From assembly GCA_023014485.1 (NCBI GenBank), contig JAJOZX010006147.1:53501-117500 (forward strand): a stretch of DNA of 64,000 nucleotides. Direction: 5' to 3'. Position 1 is the first letter of the stretch. Each line of letters opens with the position of its first letter. Source of the DNA: Bathynomus jamesi. Its lineage: Eukaryota > Arthropoda > Malacostraca > Isopoda > Cirolanidae. Position numbers and translations under genes: made by a program. The notes under the pieces are model-generated. The model did not search any database. It was not told where the DNA came from and worked only from the letters and a program-made list of their open reading frames with translations. Positions 44,887 to 55,381 of the stretch are shown here, piece after piece.

Positions 44887-45899
44887 CTATCCAGGAATAA
44901 TCTTAGTATAATAGTTGTAAGATTTAATCAGGGGGCTTCCTGCTTCTCTTAACAGGGATATTATCTTACTATAATACCTATCTATGAGTTTACAGTGAGA
45001 ATCATTTGAGCAAGGATTATTACAAGCAAGGTGCAAAATTTCTAAATTATCAAAGAGATGACTTGTTCTGTCTTTGTATTCTATTCTCTGCTGCATCGTA
45101 ACATTGGACCAATCGACGCGATTATTCTTACCTATTGAGTTCTTGTTAAGTCGTGTCGCGCATAAATTTTTAACGTTAATTAATATTTCTAATGGTCTAT
45201 GATCAGAAAGAAGGAAATCATGCAGAATATGAACTCTAACAATTCGATCCTTTAGATTATTACTTGTGAGACAATGATCATTAATTTGATCAATCCACCT
45301 GGTGGTACCACTCATATCACTAACGTATGTAAAATTACCACTGGCTACCCCTAATACATCTACATCACTTATACTTAAATTGGCCGACTCGCACATGTTA
45401 CACAATTCTACAAAGAATTCCGAGTTCACATGTGCGTTAAAGTCCCTCATTATTATAGAGTGAGAATATTTGGGGTTATCTGATAATGACTTAATTTTGT
45501 ACAGCAAATCAATGTATTCATCTAGATTACTGCCGTTGTTATATGATAAATAGCAGTTTACAATTAATATGGAATCATTGTTCACTTGTAATTCAATGCC
45601 TAACAACCTTACATTATCGCTTGTTAAAAATTTTGTTTTGACAAATTTTTCCTTATTAAGAAAGCAACACCACCAAAAGGCCTACCGTACATTAATTCAT
45701 CTGACAAGTCTACTGCTGATGACGCATGGTACATAAAGTCATCATGGATGGTAGAGAGGAATTTTAGCTCTTGCTTCGGTAGCCAGTGCTCCTGCAGGAG
45801 TATCAAATCTGCACTGTCATAGATTTTATGAACATATACAGTTGAATTCCTCACTGACCTTACATTATATGAGACTATTTTCCACAAGTTATCCGCCAT
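44887..45899 (-). pseudogene. LINE D endonuclease domain
   Basis: Two blocks: 45899-45624 (MADNLWKIVSYNVRSVRN and the catalytic-glutamate motif LLQEHWLPKQE, then GRPFGGVAFLIRK) and 45606-44887 (ILIVNCYLSYNN, HSIIMRDFNAHVNSEF, TYVSDMSGTTRWIDQI, LLSDHRPLEI). They cover the APE-type endonuclease from first to last active-site motif. The G of GDFN reads R in this copy. One shift separates the blocks. Confidence 0.8.
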
Positions 45900-45939
45900 G
45901 ACTGATAGAGAATTTATTATTAGTAAGATTATTATTATT

Positions 45940-46981
45940 TTACACAGTACAACTTTCAGGCATTACCGTTAGGGTGGCTATTATTATTATTATATTATTA
46001 TTATTATTATTCCTGTTATCAAATCTCCTGGAAAAGTGAATAAACTCCTTAACAATAATACCGTCTGGCCATTGACTCATATTATACGGGTTGAAATGCG
46101 CATTTACACCTTTAATTATTACTTTAAATGAGTTATAATACGGAGATTTCGTGTTTAGTTTATTAACTATCAATATACTGTGTTCACCAATGACTTCTTC
46201 CATCATGTGTCGAATATCGCTTGCCTCGTTCGAGAGCTGAATTCACGACACAAAGAGGGTGAGATTCCCCATCGGTGGCCTCGCCGCGGAGACCGGTTGA
46301 GGAAACCTTCGGGAAGGTGCGCCTGTTAACAGTTACCCACCCGTCGTCCTCCTCCCTCGATCTCCCTGAGGCAGCAGGGTTCGCCTGCCTGGGGGATGGG
46401 TGGCACAACCCTTGGGGGATAGGAGGACCCTCCCTTACTCTGTGGCTTGGTGAGGGTCCGTTAGCAGTGTTTATAACCTGACGGCCGCGCGTGCCTCTCC
46501 TTCTTCGGTGGGACGTGGGGGGGGGGGGGAACTGCGCACCGAGCGAGGCGTAGTCGAACACCTCTCCTTTGCAGTGGGAGGCAGGGAAGAGGGCAATGAT
46601 GCCTCGTCTCTCGGCATTGGACCGTCCCTGTTCCTCATTGTGAAATCGGGAGCAGGGGTCCTTTCCTGAACGGGAGGGAGGGTTACCGCTACCCCTGCAT
46701 GCTGCGTTTCCACCCCACCTTCAGGGGGGTGAGTTGGAGGCGGGGATTTCGTTTCCCTCGTTGCCCGACGCGCTTCTTGGAGATTTGGCTTGCTGAACTA
46801 CTTCCGAGTAACTGGGCTTTGGGAGGAGCGTCTCTTTCAACGCATCTAACTCTGACCAGAATTGTTCTAGCGAAATCGCGTTTTTCTGATTTGACACCAC
46901 GTGTTGGTGTTTCAGTTCAACTATCGACTTTTGTACCTCATTATACTGTTTGAGGAGCACCGATACGTCTACGTTACCCAT
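45940..46981 (-). pseudogene. LINE D ORF1 (coiled coil, proline-rich, C-terminal block)
   Basis: The minus-strand start MGNVDVSVLLKQYNEVQKS at 46981 begins a heptad-like stretch (SLEQFWSELDALKETLL). A proline/serine-rich GC-rich middle (46720-46250, three frames) and a conserved-looking end (ILIVNKLNTKSP, MSQWPDGIIVKEFIHFSRR) follow. This end resembles the single-strand nucleic-acid-binding tail of LINE ORF1 proteins. It terminates in an ATT microsatellite (45977-46012). The G+C content of 46250-46720 stands out sharply from its surroundings. Confidence 0.55.
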
Positions 46982-46985
46982 ATAT

Positions 46986-47200
46986 ATGTTAAACACAGAC
47001 AGTGCATGGAACAAGGAACTCTCTAGGAAATTACATCCACTATAGTTCGCATAAGTAATGATAAATGACAAATACTAGTTTTCATTTATCATTACTTATT
47101 CGAACTATAGTGGATGTAATTTCCCAGAAGAGTTCCTTTTTCCATGCACGGTCTGTGTTTAACATATAAGTTTCTCAGGGGACCATTCTGAGTTGTTGTG
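46986..47200. mobile_element. Foldback element, copy B
   Basis: The left arm TGTTAAACACAGACAGTGCA... and right arm ...TGCACGGTCTGTGTTTAACA meet near 47077 with almost no loop (arms about 85 bp). The tail CTCAGGGGACCATTCTGAG follows at about 47175. TA repeats flank it at 46979 and 47202-47243. Confidence 0.85.

Positions 47201-47201
<1 letters not shown>

Positions 47202-47243
<42 letters not shown>
47202..47243. repeat. (TA)n microsatellite
   Basis: Between two divergent members of the foldback family. Confidence 0.95.
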
Positions 47244-47244
<1 letters not shown>

Positions 47245-47245
<1 letters not shown>

Positions 47246-47412
47246 GGGATTGAACTCAGAATGGTCCCCTGAGGTTTTTTCATGATACACACAGAGCGTG
47301 CATGGAACAAGGAACTCTTCTAGAAAAATTAAATCCACTATAGTCCGAAAAAGTAGTGGTAAATGACAAACACTATAGTTTTTTTTCTTTTTCATGATGT
47401 TAGCCCATGTCG
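47245..47412. mobile_element. Foldback element, single-arm copy C
   Basis: Contains the tail in reverse (CTCAGAATGGTCCCCTGAG), then the left arm GATACACACAGAGCGTGCAT through CATGATGTTAGCCC, and stops where copy A has its 174-bp nested unit. It is most similar to copy A rather than B or D. Confidence 0.75.
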
Positions 47413-47875
47413 GGCTTGTATGTGCCGATACAAATAGTTGGCATACGATCAACGCAAATATATTATGTTAGTTTATACAACGATGGTATCCCGTGCATGA
47501 TTTTTGTGTACATAGCATAATTGTAAAGCTATTTTTTTATAAAGGAAGGCGGAGGCGAAGGGAGAACCCCTGTAAAAACGCCCCCGTTAGAGGAAAAAGA
47601 GATCTAAATCAAGGTCCAAGGTTTTCGAGATGCCTGGACACTCTATGTTATGCCTGGTTATGTTATTAATAGAAATTCTTTGAGGGACAATATTGGGCCA
47701 CTGGTAGAGTGGTGACTTAACAAATAACTGTGGAGAGATAGCGATAATTTTAGATGATTGCTTTTTACATCAGTTTTGATAGGGTACTACTTTTATTCTG
47801 GAGGTTAGTAATATGCTCAGTGACGGAAATGGTTTTTTTATCATTGCTTTCTGACATACTTGTTAAAGAATGAAA
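47413..47875. other. Interval without recognised features
   Basis: No gene or repeat recognised. It may be 5' sequence of the following retrotransposon fragment. Confidence 0.4.
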
Positions 47876-47879
47876 TAAC

Positions 47880-48310
47880 TGATAACTGATCCTTCAGTTC
47901 AAACTTTTAACAAATCTTTTAAATTAGCTAATATAATTCCAGTTTTTAAAAAAGGGGATAAAGAACAAGCGGGAAGTTATAGATTTATTAGTCTAACTTT
48001 TACAATTGGAAAGCTTCTGGAATCAGTTATTCAAGATCGTATAGTCGAACATCTTGACAGCAATATAATCTTACAAAACGAAGTCAGCATGGGTTTCTTA
48101 GAAATAAAGCTTGTTTAACAGATTTATTGGGATTTTTTCATGAAGTCATCGGTATTTATGACTGTAGTAGAGCGGTAGATATAATATATTTAGATTTACA
48201 AAAGGCGTTTGACAAAGTTCCGCATAAACGATTGTTAGAAAAACTTAAAGGTCACGGAATAAGGAGTCAAGTTCTTAATTGGATTCATAATTGGTTAACT
48301 CTTTCGTCTT
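47880..48310 (+). pseudogene. CR1-like reverse transcriptase fragment
   Basis: Reads FKLANIIPVFKKGDKEQAGSY, FISLTFTIGKLLESVIQDRI, a frame-shifted GFLRNKACLTDLLGFFHE and the catalytic YLDLQKAFDKVPHKRLLEKL, ending IRSQVLNWIHNWLT. This covers fingers and first palm motif only. It then joins directly to an unrelated retrotransposon piece. Confidence 0.8.
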
Positions 48311-48488
48311 TCTCTCTCATCTGGTACTTTTCCTTCCTGTTGGAAGTTCGCTTCCATTCAACCTGTCTCAAAGAAGGGTGACCGCTCTCAACCCTCCAAC
48401 CAGAGGCGTGTTAAGCTAGCGCGGGGCCCCGGGCACCGGGTTAGTTGCGGAGCCCTTCACTTCCTCAAACTCAATGAAATACATGACA

Positions 48489-48539
<51 letters not shown>

Positions 48540-50110
48540 GTATATATATATTATATATATATTTTTTCTTTCCCAAGTTTTAGAGGAGCTGGTCGCGGAG
48601 TGGATAGCACGCTGGGTTTACATCCAGTAACGATCATGTGAAATATTTTGATATATGAATTTATATTTCCAAATATCTTGCCTCGAAAGAATGACATAAT
48701 GGAAAGCATCTTAAATATTGTGAAACATTTTATTAAGTAATAACAGATATCCTCGTACAAAAACAAACAAACCTTTTTAACCAAATTATCTTTCTTTGGT
48801 TTAAAAAATTCGGTGCGCTTCTCATAAAAAACTATTCAAGAGTATTTCTAATAATTCTCATAAAAAACGATAACGAGCGTGGGGCCCTTCAGAGCGCGGG
48901 GCCTTGGGCGCGTGCCCTAAGTGTCCTGGGCTGAACATGCCCCTGCTTCCAACTATCGTCAAATTGCTTTGATTTCTTGCCTTTCTAAAGTTTTTTAACC
49001 TATCCTTAATAGGAAGCTTCTTCAACACCTCTCTTCTCACAATCTTCTTTCAGATCGTCAGTATTGGTTCCGCAAGGGACGCTCGACCGGCGATCTTCTT
49101 GCATATCTCTCTGACTCTTGGTCATCCTCCTTTCGGGATTTCGGTGAAACTTTTGCTATTGCGCTAGACATATCGAAAGCTTTTGATGGAGTTTGCCCTT
49201 CGTTCCTATTCTTTTATCTGTGCACTCCTCCCTAATTTCCTCTCTAGCCGATCTATAGCTGCGGTTGTAGATGGTCATTAATAGTGGTATTCCTTCTGGC
49301 TCTCTCTTGTCTCCCACTCTTCCTTTTATTTATCATTGTTCTTTTAAGTTACACTTCCTGTCCTATCCATTCCAATGCCGACGATTCCATTTTTCACTTT
49401 TGCACCCGCTTTGCAAAGCGTTCCTCTCAACAGTCGCTCCATGATTTGCGAGGAACGGCTATGATGCACTTGCTCTCTGATGTTTAACTATCTCTGATTG
49501 GGACAAAGGAAACCTTTTGTCTTTTAGTGCCTCAAAATCCCGGTTCCTTCATCTGTCTACTCTTCACAATCTTGCACACGACTTTCCCTTATTTTCAACA
49601 ATATACAACTCGCTCCTTCCTCTTCTCTAAACATTCTTGGTGTTTCCTTTTCTCGTGATCTTTCTTGTAAAGATCGCATATACTCTTTCTAAAATAGCTT
49701 CAAAGAGGTTATGTGTACTGTACCGGTTCCGCAGTTTCTTCCCCTCTACTCAGTTGATGTCTCTGTACAGTTGCTGTCTCCGTTTTGTCCGCCTCTGACA
49801 TAGTTCTACTTGACCGGATGGAATGAAAGGCTCTTCGTCTCATCAATTCCCCGCCTCTTTCTGACTGTCTTCCCTCCCTCTCTCTTTGCAATGTAACCTC
49901 ACTCTCTCTTTACTATTGCTTTCATAACGGACACTGCTCTTCTGAACTCTAACTGCATGCCTCCTCTTTTAAGGAGACCATGCAGTACCAGACTCTCGAT
50001 ACATTCTCATTCCTTTACTATCCAATTCTAAAGGTTAATCGGTATTTTCAATCTTTTATCCACTCAATCAGTCAACTCTGGAACAATCTTCCCCAATCCA
50101 TTTTTTTCCT
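48305..50110 (+). pseudogene. Second LINE reverse transcriptase, split by a hAT MITE
   Basis: PSCWKFASIQPVSKKGDRSQPSN ends at 48400 and resumes at 48954 with YRQIALISCLSKVF. It continues LLSDRQYWFRKGRSTGDLLAYL and FAIALDISKAFDGV (catalytic aspartate) with later heavily broken palm and thumb sequence (HSNADDSIFH for the active site at 49370-49395). The interrupting 545 bp is a separate element. The family differs from CR1, and the clade was not determined. Confidence 0.75.
48401..48945. mobile_element. hAT-type MITE, 545 bp
   Basis: Ends CAGAGGCGTGTTAAG and, inverted, CAGGGGCATGTTCAG. Flanks CCTCCAAC (48393-48400) and CTTCCAAC (48946-48953) agree at seven of eight. Subterminal G/C blocks (GCGGGGCCCCGGGC; GCGCGGGGCCTTGGGC) resemble those of the MITE at 39776. 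A long TA microsatellite (48491-48560) sits inside. Confidence 0.8.
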
Positions 50111-50432
50111 GTTATTGAAAGGGAGGTAAAGCATTTCGAACAATTTTTTTAATAATTTCAGGTAAATTTGACGTTAAAAATTATTTTTATAAAAAAATAT
50201 TAAAAAGGTTTAATAATTTTTGCATGTTAAGTAGAAAAATCATACTCTTTCGTTAAATGTTGCTAGAATTTGAATTTTTGATATTTTAGTCTGAAAACTT
50301 GTCTGCGTATAGATAAATACATATGTTTTATTGTGTAGAAGTTTTATCAAAATTAAATGACAAATGTTGATTTTATGGCCTTTTTAAAATGTACCCTTTT
50401 TTTTTATGGCACACCTGTTATATACAAGTATA
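50111..50432. other. Interval without recognised features
   Basis: AT-rich sequence between the retrotransposon fragment and the DD37E mariner. Confidence 0.5.
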
Positions 50433-50579
50433 TAAGGGGTTCCAAAAAACCTTAGCCCCCCCATTTGCAGCTTACATGTTTACTTATATCGAAATAGTTT
50501 TCAGTGATTATAAAAATATATAAAATTCTTTATTTATTGCAGGTATTAAAATTACTCTAGCTGATAAAGTGATAATATA

Positions 50580-51245
50580 ATGGCTTCTCAATTAATTGGT
50601 GATTCGAAGAGGCAACGTGTGATAGATCGCATACGAGCAATAACATTTCGGGAAGCTCGTAATGCTGGAGCCACCTTTATAACATGTTCATGGGTTGCCA
50701 AAAAGTTGCGAAGAAGTGAGGACTTCGTCAAAAGAAATTGGAATAAAACTTTGGATGAATGTGAAATGGATACAACCAAATCTGGGCGCCCAAATTTGCC
50801 ACTCTCTCAGGAAACAAAGGACATCATTGAAAGCAGTACGCGTAAGCGGAAAAACAGCTGTGCTAAACTTTCTAGAGAGATCGAAGTGTTGCGAGGAAAG
50901 ATCGTTAGTGGTGAGATCATTCGACTGTACCGTCATAGGCAAGGTTTAAAGCCTTGGCATGAACTTCCAGAGCCAAGAAAAACTCAACTTAACATCAATG
51001 ACAGAATGTGGTTTGCCCATTATCTTGAAGATTGGGATGTGGGTGATTTCATGCATTTAGCTGTCTCCGATGAATTTTTTGTTTACGTAACACGTCGGCC
51101 TAACTACCAAAATGATCGAGTGTGGGCCACAACACCAGATGAAATCGATGACAATGAACATTATCGCGAATTATTAAAAAGTCCAGACTGTGTTGGTGTG
51201 TTTGTTTTGTTCACTGCAAAGAAGCTCATGTGGGTGCTGAGGTAG
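50580..51245 (+). pseudogene. DD37E mariner transposase, N-terminal part
   Basis: 221 residues open from ATG 50580: SWVAKKLRRSEDFVKRNWNK and SGRPNLPLSQETKDII (helix-turn-helix DNA-binding regions), ELPEPRKTQLNINDRMWFAHYL, the first catalytic aspartate in LAVSDEFFVYV, and VGVFVLFTAKKLMWVLR. It ends where the FDTT/CRHH element was inserted. The reading frame up to that point is fully open. Confidence 0.85.
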
Positions 51246-51506
51246 GCCTGTTCAAAAATCAACTTTTCTTATTTTCATACGTTTCTGTACATTTTCCCAT
51301 GCTTTTTGACCTGAAAAAGCCGAAAATCACAACTATTTTGACCTAGGATGTTGGGAAGCATTGCCGCATGGAGCTTTAAATTTTCTGCCTTGAAATCGGC
51401 CAAAGCGCCAATTCCGGGGTCCCTTGAATTATGTTTTGCACTTTAACTTTTGATCTAAACAAGATAGAGCAACAAATTAGGTATCAAATGAAAGCATAAA
51501 ATTAAT

Positions 51507-51507
51507 A

Positions 51508-51544
<37 letters not shown>

Positions 51545-51554
51545 GTAAATAAAT

Positions 51555-51586
<32 letters not shown>

Positions 51587-51592
51587 ATTATC
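51507..51592. repeat. (AAT)n microsatellite
   Basis: Trinucleotide run just upstream of the copy 3 coding region. Confidence 0.95.
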
Positions 51593-51662
51593 TATCATTT
51601 TTCAGGAAACAACAGAAACTCAATCAGAATCTAGAAAACCATCTACAAGTTACAACTTCACA

Positions 51663-54145
51663 ATGGCATTAAGCAAGGAGCTGAGGGAGCTCCGTGGGCG
51701 CACAGTTGATATCTCAGAACCTCCACGTACTGTCCACAGGCAGGTGTCAACTGGGCCATCTACCAGATCTCTCACTGAAACTTTCCTGGTTGGATACCCT
51801 TCAGCTTTTATCAGTGGTTCCCAGCTTCCCACCAACAGACAGGCGTTCCAGTATTTCCTTAATCTTCAGAATTTACCGGAAATGCAGGGAGGCTCATGGT
51901 TCAAGACCTTGCATATGAAACAGTTGAATCTATCATCCCATTCTGGCAGATGGCTAGGATCAAGACAATGACCAAGTACAACGCAATGAAGCTCTTCATG
52001 AAACTACATGAGAAACATCGTGCTCTGGTGAAAAGCAAAGGAAGAGCAAGTAACCCTGGAGGAAAAAGAGGAGCATTTGTGCAGGAATTAGACAGCCTGT
52101 TCGATATAGGAGCTCCAGATGCAATCCAGGAAATACAGAACAACAGACTGTTATCCAGAGAGAAGAAAGATGAGGATATCAGGTTCTACGAAGACCAAAA
52201 GACTGAGAGGAAAGGTCATATGTCTGGTCATGACAAGATTTTTGAGACAAGATCCCTGCAGCAAGCAGCGAGGAATGAAAGACTGCAGCATAGACAAGAA
52301 CAAGGTAAAACTAATTACTTTGAATGTTACAAAAAGTTTTAAGTTTTACTCCATTGCGATATTTAGCATGTACTATAAATTACTGTCTTAACATGTTGTA
52401 CTATTTTACAGCTGCAGCAGAACAAGAGGCAGTTGTTCATGTGGATGACATTACCTGGGGTGACTCAACTGACAACGACGCTAACACAGAGGACATGGAT
52501 TACCATCAGCCTCGTCCTGGATGTTCTCACCATCAAGACACTGTGACTAGTGTGACTTTGACGTTTCCAAGGAAGGTCATGGAATGTGATGTCATCTGCA
52601 ATACAGCTGATCGTCTTGGTTTATCAGACAATCAAGTTACTGCCATGGTTTCTGCCACCTTGAAAGCTGGAGGGGCTGATCTGGATAACTTCGTCATCTC
52701 AACCTCAACAACACGTCGCAACAGAATGCTGTCCAGGTATAATATCAGCCAGAGTCACATGTCCAAGTTTTGTGAAACCCCCCACAGTACGCTGCCTTAC
52801 ACTGGGATGGAAAGTTGCTCAAAGATGTCTTGGGCAGTGAACCTGGAAGTACCTCAGGGACTTTAGCTGTGCTAGTGTCTGGTCCACCTTCATACACTGA
52901 AGGAAAGTTATTGGGAGTACCTGTCATCGACAATTCTTCTGGCACAGCTCAGGCTGAGGCTTCAATGGATTTACTGGAGACATGGGAACTTACGGATAAT
53001 GTTACTGCCCTTGTTTTTGACACTACATCCAGTAACAGTGGAGTTCACAGAGGAGCTGCCAAACTGCTAGAGAAAATGCTGAACAAAAAGGTGTTTTATC
53101 TGGCCTGTCGACATCACATCCTGGAAATCCTAGTAGGAGCAGTTTGGGAGAAGCTGTTTGGGAAGGTGAAGGGGCCAGATAATCCCTGGTTTGAGCATCT
53201 GAAGGATGTTTGGACGGACTTGTCCAAGGAAAACCCAAAGATGCTGGCTATCAACAGCAAATGGCTGAAGGAAAAGAAGAAGAACAGTGAAGAAATACTC
53301 CAAGACATTCTAACAGCAGAAAGGCTTCCAAGAGCCGACTACAGGGAAATGGCTGAACTGACAGTCATTGTTCTTGGAGGAACGCCTCCTCGAGGTATTC
53401 ACTGGAGTCGACCAGGCGCCATTCATCAGGCCAGATGGATGGCCAGAAACCTGTACTCCATGAAAATGCTGATGTTTGCAGATCAACTTGAGTACGACGA
53501 AGACACTGTATCAAAGCTGGAAAGACTCAACACCTTCCTTGCGCTGTTCTACACTCCTGTATGGATGATGTCAATGTCTGCTGCAGATGCTCCCGTGAAT
53601 GATCTAAGTCTAATCCAGGACATGTTGAAGTACAAGAAAACTGACCCAGAGCTTGCTGATGCAGTACTTAATAAGATGGAAAACCACAAATGGTACCTGA
53701 CGCAGGAAGTCGTGCCATTTGCCCTGTTCAGCAGTAGATTGAGTGACACATTGAAGCACGACATTGCTGCCCAGTTACATGCCACTGAGAAGCCAGACAG
53801 CTTCAGAACAGGAAAGCCTCTATTCCAGAGAGTCACAGCTAAGACCACCCTGGTTGATCTCATTGGCCCAGAATCACATTTCCTGCTGGACACACTGAAC
53901 ATTGGATCCGAGTGGCTTCTGGAACCTGTCACGTCTTGGCCACAGAATGAGGACTACAGAAAGCGTTGGACTATGTTAAGAATCTGAAAGCGGTGAATGA
54001 CATTGCTGAACGTGGTGTCAAGATGATGAGCGACTTTGCAAATGTCATAACAACAGATGCCAAGCAAAGGGACTATCTCCTTCAAGCTGTGGAGTTCAAC
54101 GGACGCCGCTTTGACAGCTTCAAGAAACAAACTCTCAACAACTGA
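51663..54145 (+). pseudogene. FDTT/CRHH transposase-like protein, copy 3
   Basis: An open block from ATG 51663 carries TETFLVGYPSAFI. It shifts near 51890 to FVQELDSLFDIGAPDAI and basic HRQEQ. A likely intron (52305-52411) is followed by an acidic linker. Family motifs then follow: HWDGK near 52808, LVFDTTSSNSGVHRG, VFYLACRHHILEILVG, KGPDNPWFEHL, ERLPRADYREMAEL, VLGGTPPRG, RPGAIHQARWMARNLYSMK, DAPVNDLSLIQDML and HKWYLTQEVVPFALF. A shift near 53985 leads to AVNDIAERGVKMM and YLLQAVEFNGRRF, ending at 54145. Three or four frameshifts. It is strongly diverged from copies 1 and 2, yet motif order is identical. Confidence 0.75.
52305..52411 (+). other. Probable intron in FDTT/CRHH copy 3
   Basis: GTAAAACT at 52305 and CTATTTTACAG ending at 52411 bracket 107 AT-rich bases with stops. 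Coding resumes as AAAEQEAVVHVDD. A second acceptor-like TTTTTCAG ends at 51605 before the first exon. Confidence 0.55.
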
Positions 54146-54589
54146 CTGTGTAAATGTCATTATGAAATTAATCATCATGTAATGCTTTCACTTCTTGATC
54201 GATTAGACTTGTGACAAAATGTTAATCTCAAATTTGTGTCATGAATAAGGCGCCTTGTCTGCCTTGAGTGTGAGAAAACGAATTTTGTGATATTTCTGAA
54301 ATCTTTGTATGTACCAATGTGCCATTTCTTGTTCCAAGACTATCATAATTGTATAAGTTAGAAAGAGGATTAAAAACACTTTAATTTGGTGCCTACTTTG
54401 TTGCTATATCTTGTTTAGATAAAAAGTTATAGTGCAAAACATGATTCAAGGGACCCCGGAACTGGTGCTTTTGGCCGATTTCAAGGCAGAAAATTTAAAG
54501 CTCCATGCGGCAATGCTTCCCAACAACCTAGGTCAAAATGGTTGTGATTTTCGGCCTTTTCAGGTCAAAAAGTTGGTCAGAGTTGGGAT

Positions 54590-55018
54590 GGGCAGTATTT
54601 TCTTGATATTATTCTATCCCAGCATGTCATTCCTTTTCGAAGAAACCCAAACAATGTTATGGATGTCGATCACGTCACACTTCTGCACGATAAGGCACCC
54701 TGCTTTAAGGTATTAGCCACTCAACAGTTGTTGCGGAACCACGAGATCGATTTCTTTGGAAATGAAGAATGGCCAGGAAATTCTCCTGACATGAACGTCT
54801 GTGAACACATTGGATCAGTTATAAAGGACAAGGTTGAATGTCTCTTGTTTCAAGAACCTGCAGCAAATCGATTTTCGAAGGATACAATGACGCAACATAT
54901 TGAAACTATTTTAGAAAATTTGCGTAACGATCAAGATCTATTCACGTCACTTTTGGCAAGCTACCCAAAGCGAATTCAGGCTGTCTTGAAAGCCAATGGC
55001 GGGAACACCAAGTTTTAA
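54590..55018 (+). pseudogene. DD37E mariner transposase, C-terminal part
   Basis: Resumes with GQSWDGQYFLDI (other frame, about 54575), then HVTLLHDKAPCFK (second aspartate), FFGNEEWPGNSPDMNVCEHIG (the glutamate 37 residues after the second aspartate), RFSKDTMTQHIETILENL and ends KANGGNTKF at 55018. Together with 50580-51245 it forms an otherwise intact mariner-type transposase of DD37E spacing. Confidence 0.85.
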
Positions 55019-55140
55019 TTGTTTCTCATTAAATGCAGGATTAAATTCTCTTTTGTAAGGTATGTTTAGTTTTACTGTACCTCTGATGGTTTAGGCCATG
55101 GGCGGGGGGGACTAAGGTTTATTGGAGTCCCGTACACAGT

Positions 55141-55182
55141 GTGTGTGTGTGTGTTGTATATATATATATATAATATATATAT
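55141..55182. repeat. (TG)n-(TA)n microsatellite
   Basis: Between the mariner end and foldback copy D. Confidence 0.95.
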
Positions 55183-55365
55183 ATGTTAAACACAGACCGT
55201 GCATGGAACAAGGAACTCTTCTGGGAAATTACATCCACTATAGTTCGAATAAATAATGATTACTAATTCGAACTATAGTGGATGTAATTTCCCAGAAGAG
55301 TTCCTTGTTCCATGCACGGTCTGTGTTTAACATATAAGTTTCTCAGGGGACCATTCTGAGTTTGT
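55183..55365. mobile_element. Foldback element, copy D
   Basis: The left arm TGTTAAACACAGACCGTGCA and right arm inverse pair over about 72 bp with a 5-10 nt loop near 55260. The tail CTCAGGGGACCATTCTGAG follows. It is very similar to copy B. Confidence 0.85.
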
Positions 55366-55381
55366 GTGTGTATATATATAT

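Larger units (their letters stand above)
43020..46981 (-). mobile_element. Non-LTR retrotransposon D, two-ORF, long copy
   Basis: Minus strand, about 4 kb. ORF1 is at 46981-45940, then an ORF2 with endonuclease (45899-44887) and reverse transcriptase (44838-43140). The 3' end reaches a TA microsatellite at 43005-43025. It is long but interrupted by many shifts. The clade is uncertain (endonuclease-bearing LINE, ORF2 start MADNLWKIVSYNVRS). Confidence 0.8.
51303..54571 (+). mobile_element. FDTT/CRHH-family transposon, copy 3 (long TIRs)
   Basis: Terminal inverted repeats of about 190 bp. The left starts near CTTTTTGACCTGAAAAAGCC (51302) and the inverse right end finishes near 54571. Shared internal landmarks are ATTTTGACCTAGG, TTGGGAAGCATTGCCGCATG and GGGGTCCCTTGAATTATG. 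About 57 bp at 51246-51302 belongs to neither the mariner nor the paired repeat. No clean target duplication was found. The termini differ from the TTAGGGTGA ends of copies 1 and 2. Confidence 0.7.
50435..55132 (+). mobile_element. DD37E mariner-type element split by FDTT/CRHH copy 3
   Basis: Inverted ends: AGGGGTTCCAAAAAACCTTAG on the left, and CGGGACTCCAATAAACCTTAG read inward from 55132. Both abut TA (50433-50434 and 55133-55134). The transposase starts at 50580, is broken at about 51245 and resumes at about 54575. The intervening 3.3 kb is another transposon. Without it the element would be about 1.4 kb, a normal size. Confidence 0.85.

Noticed and set aside
48565..48625. Second tRNA-like sequence (GGTCGCGGAGTGGATAGCAC) inside a hAT MITE
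   Set aside because: The A-box region and an anticodon-like stem (CTGG/CCAG) are present, but no B box or T arm follows. It may be a captured SINE piece, too weak to list as a feature.
51246..51302. Intron of the DD37E transposase at the interruption
   Set aside because: The interruption is 3.3 kb with long inverted repeats and a foreign transposase gene. The frame break is better explained by insertion.
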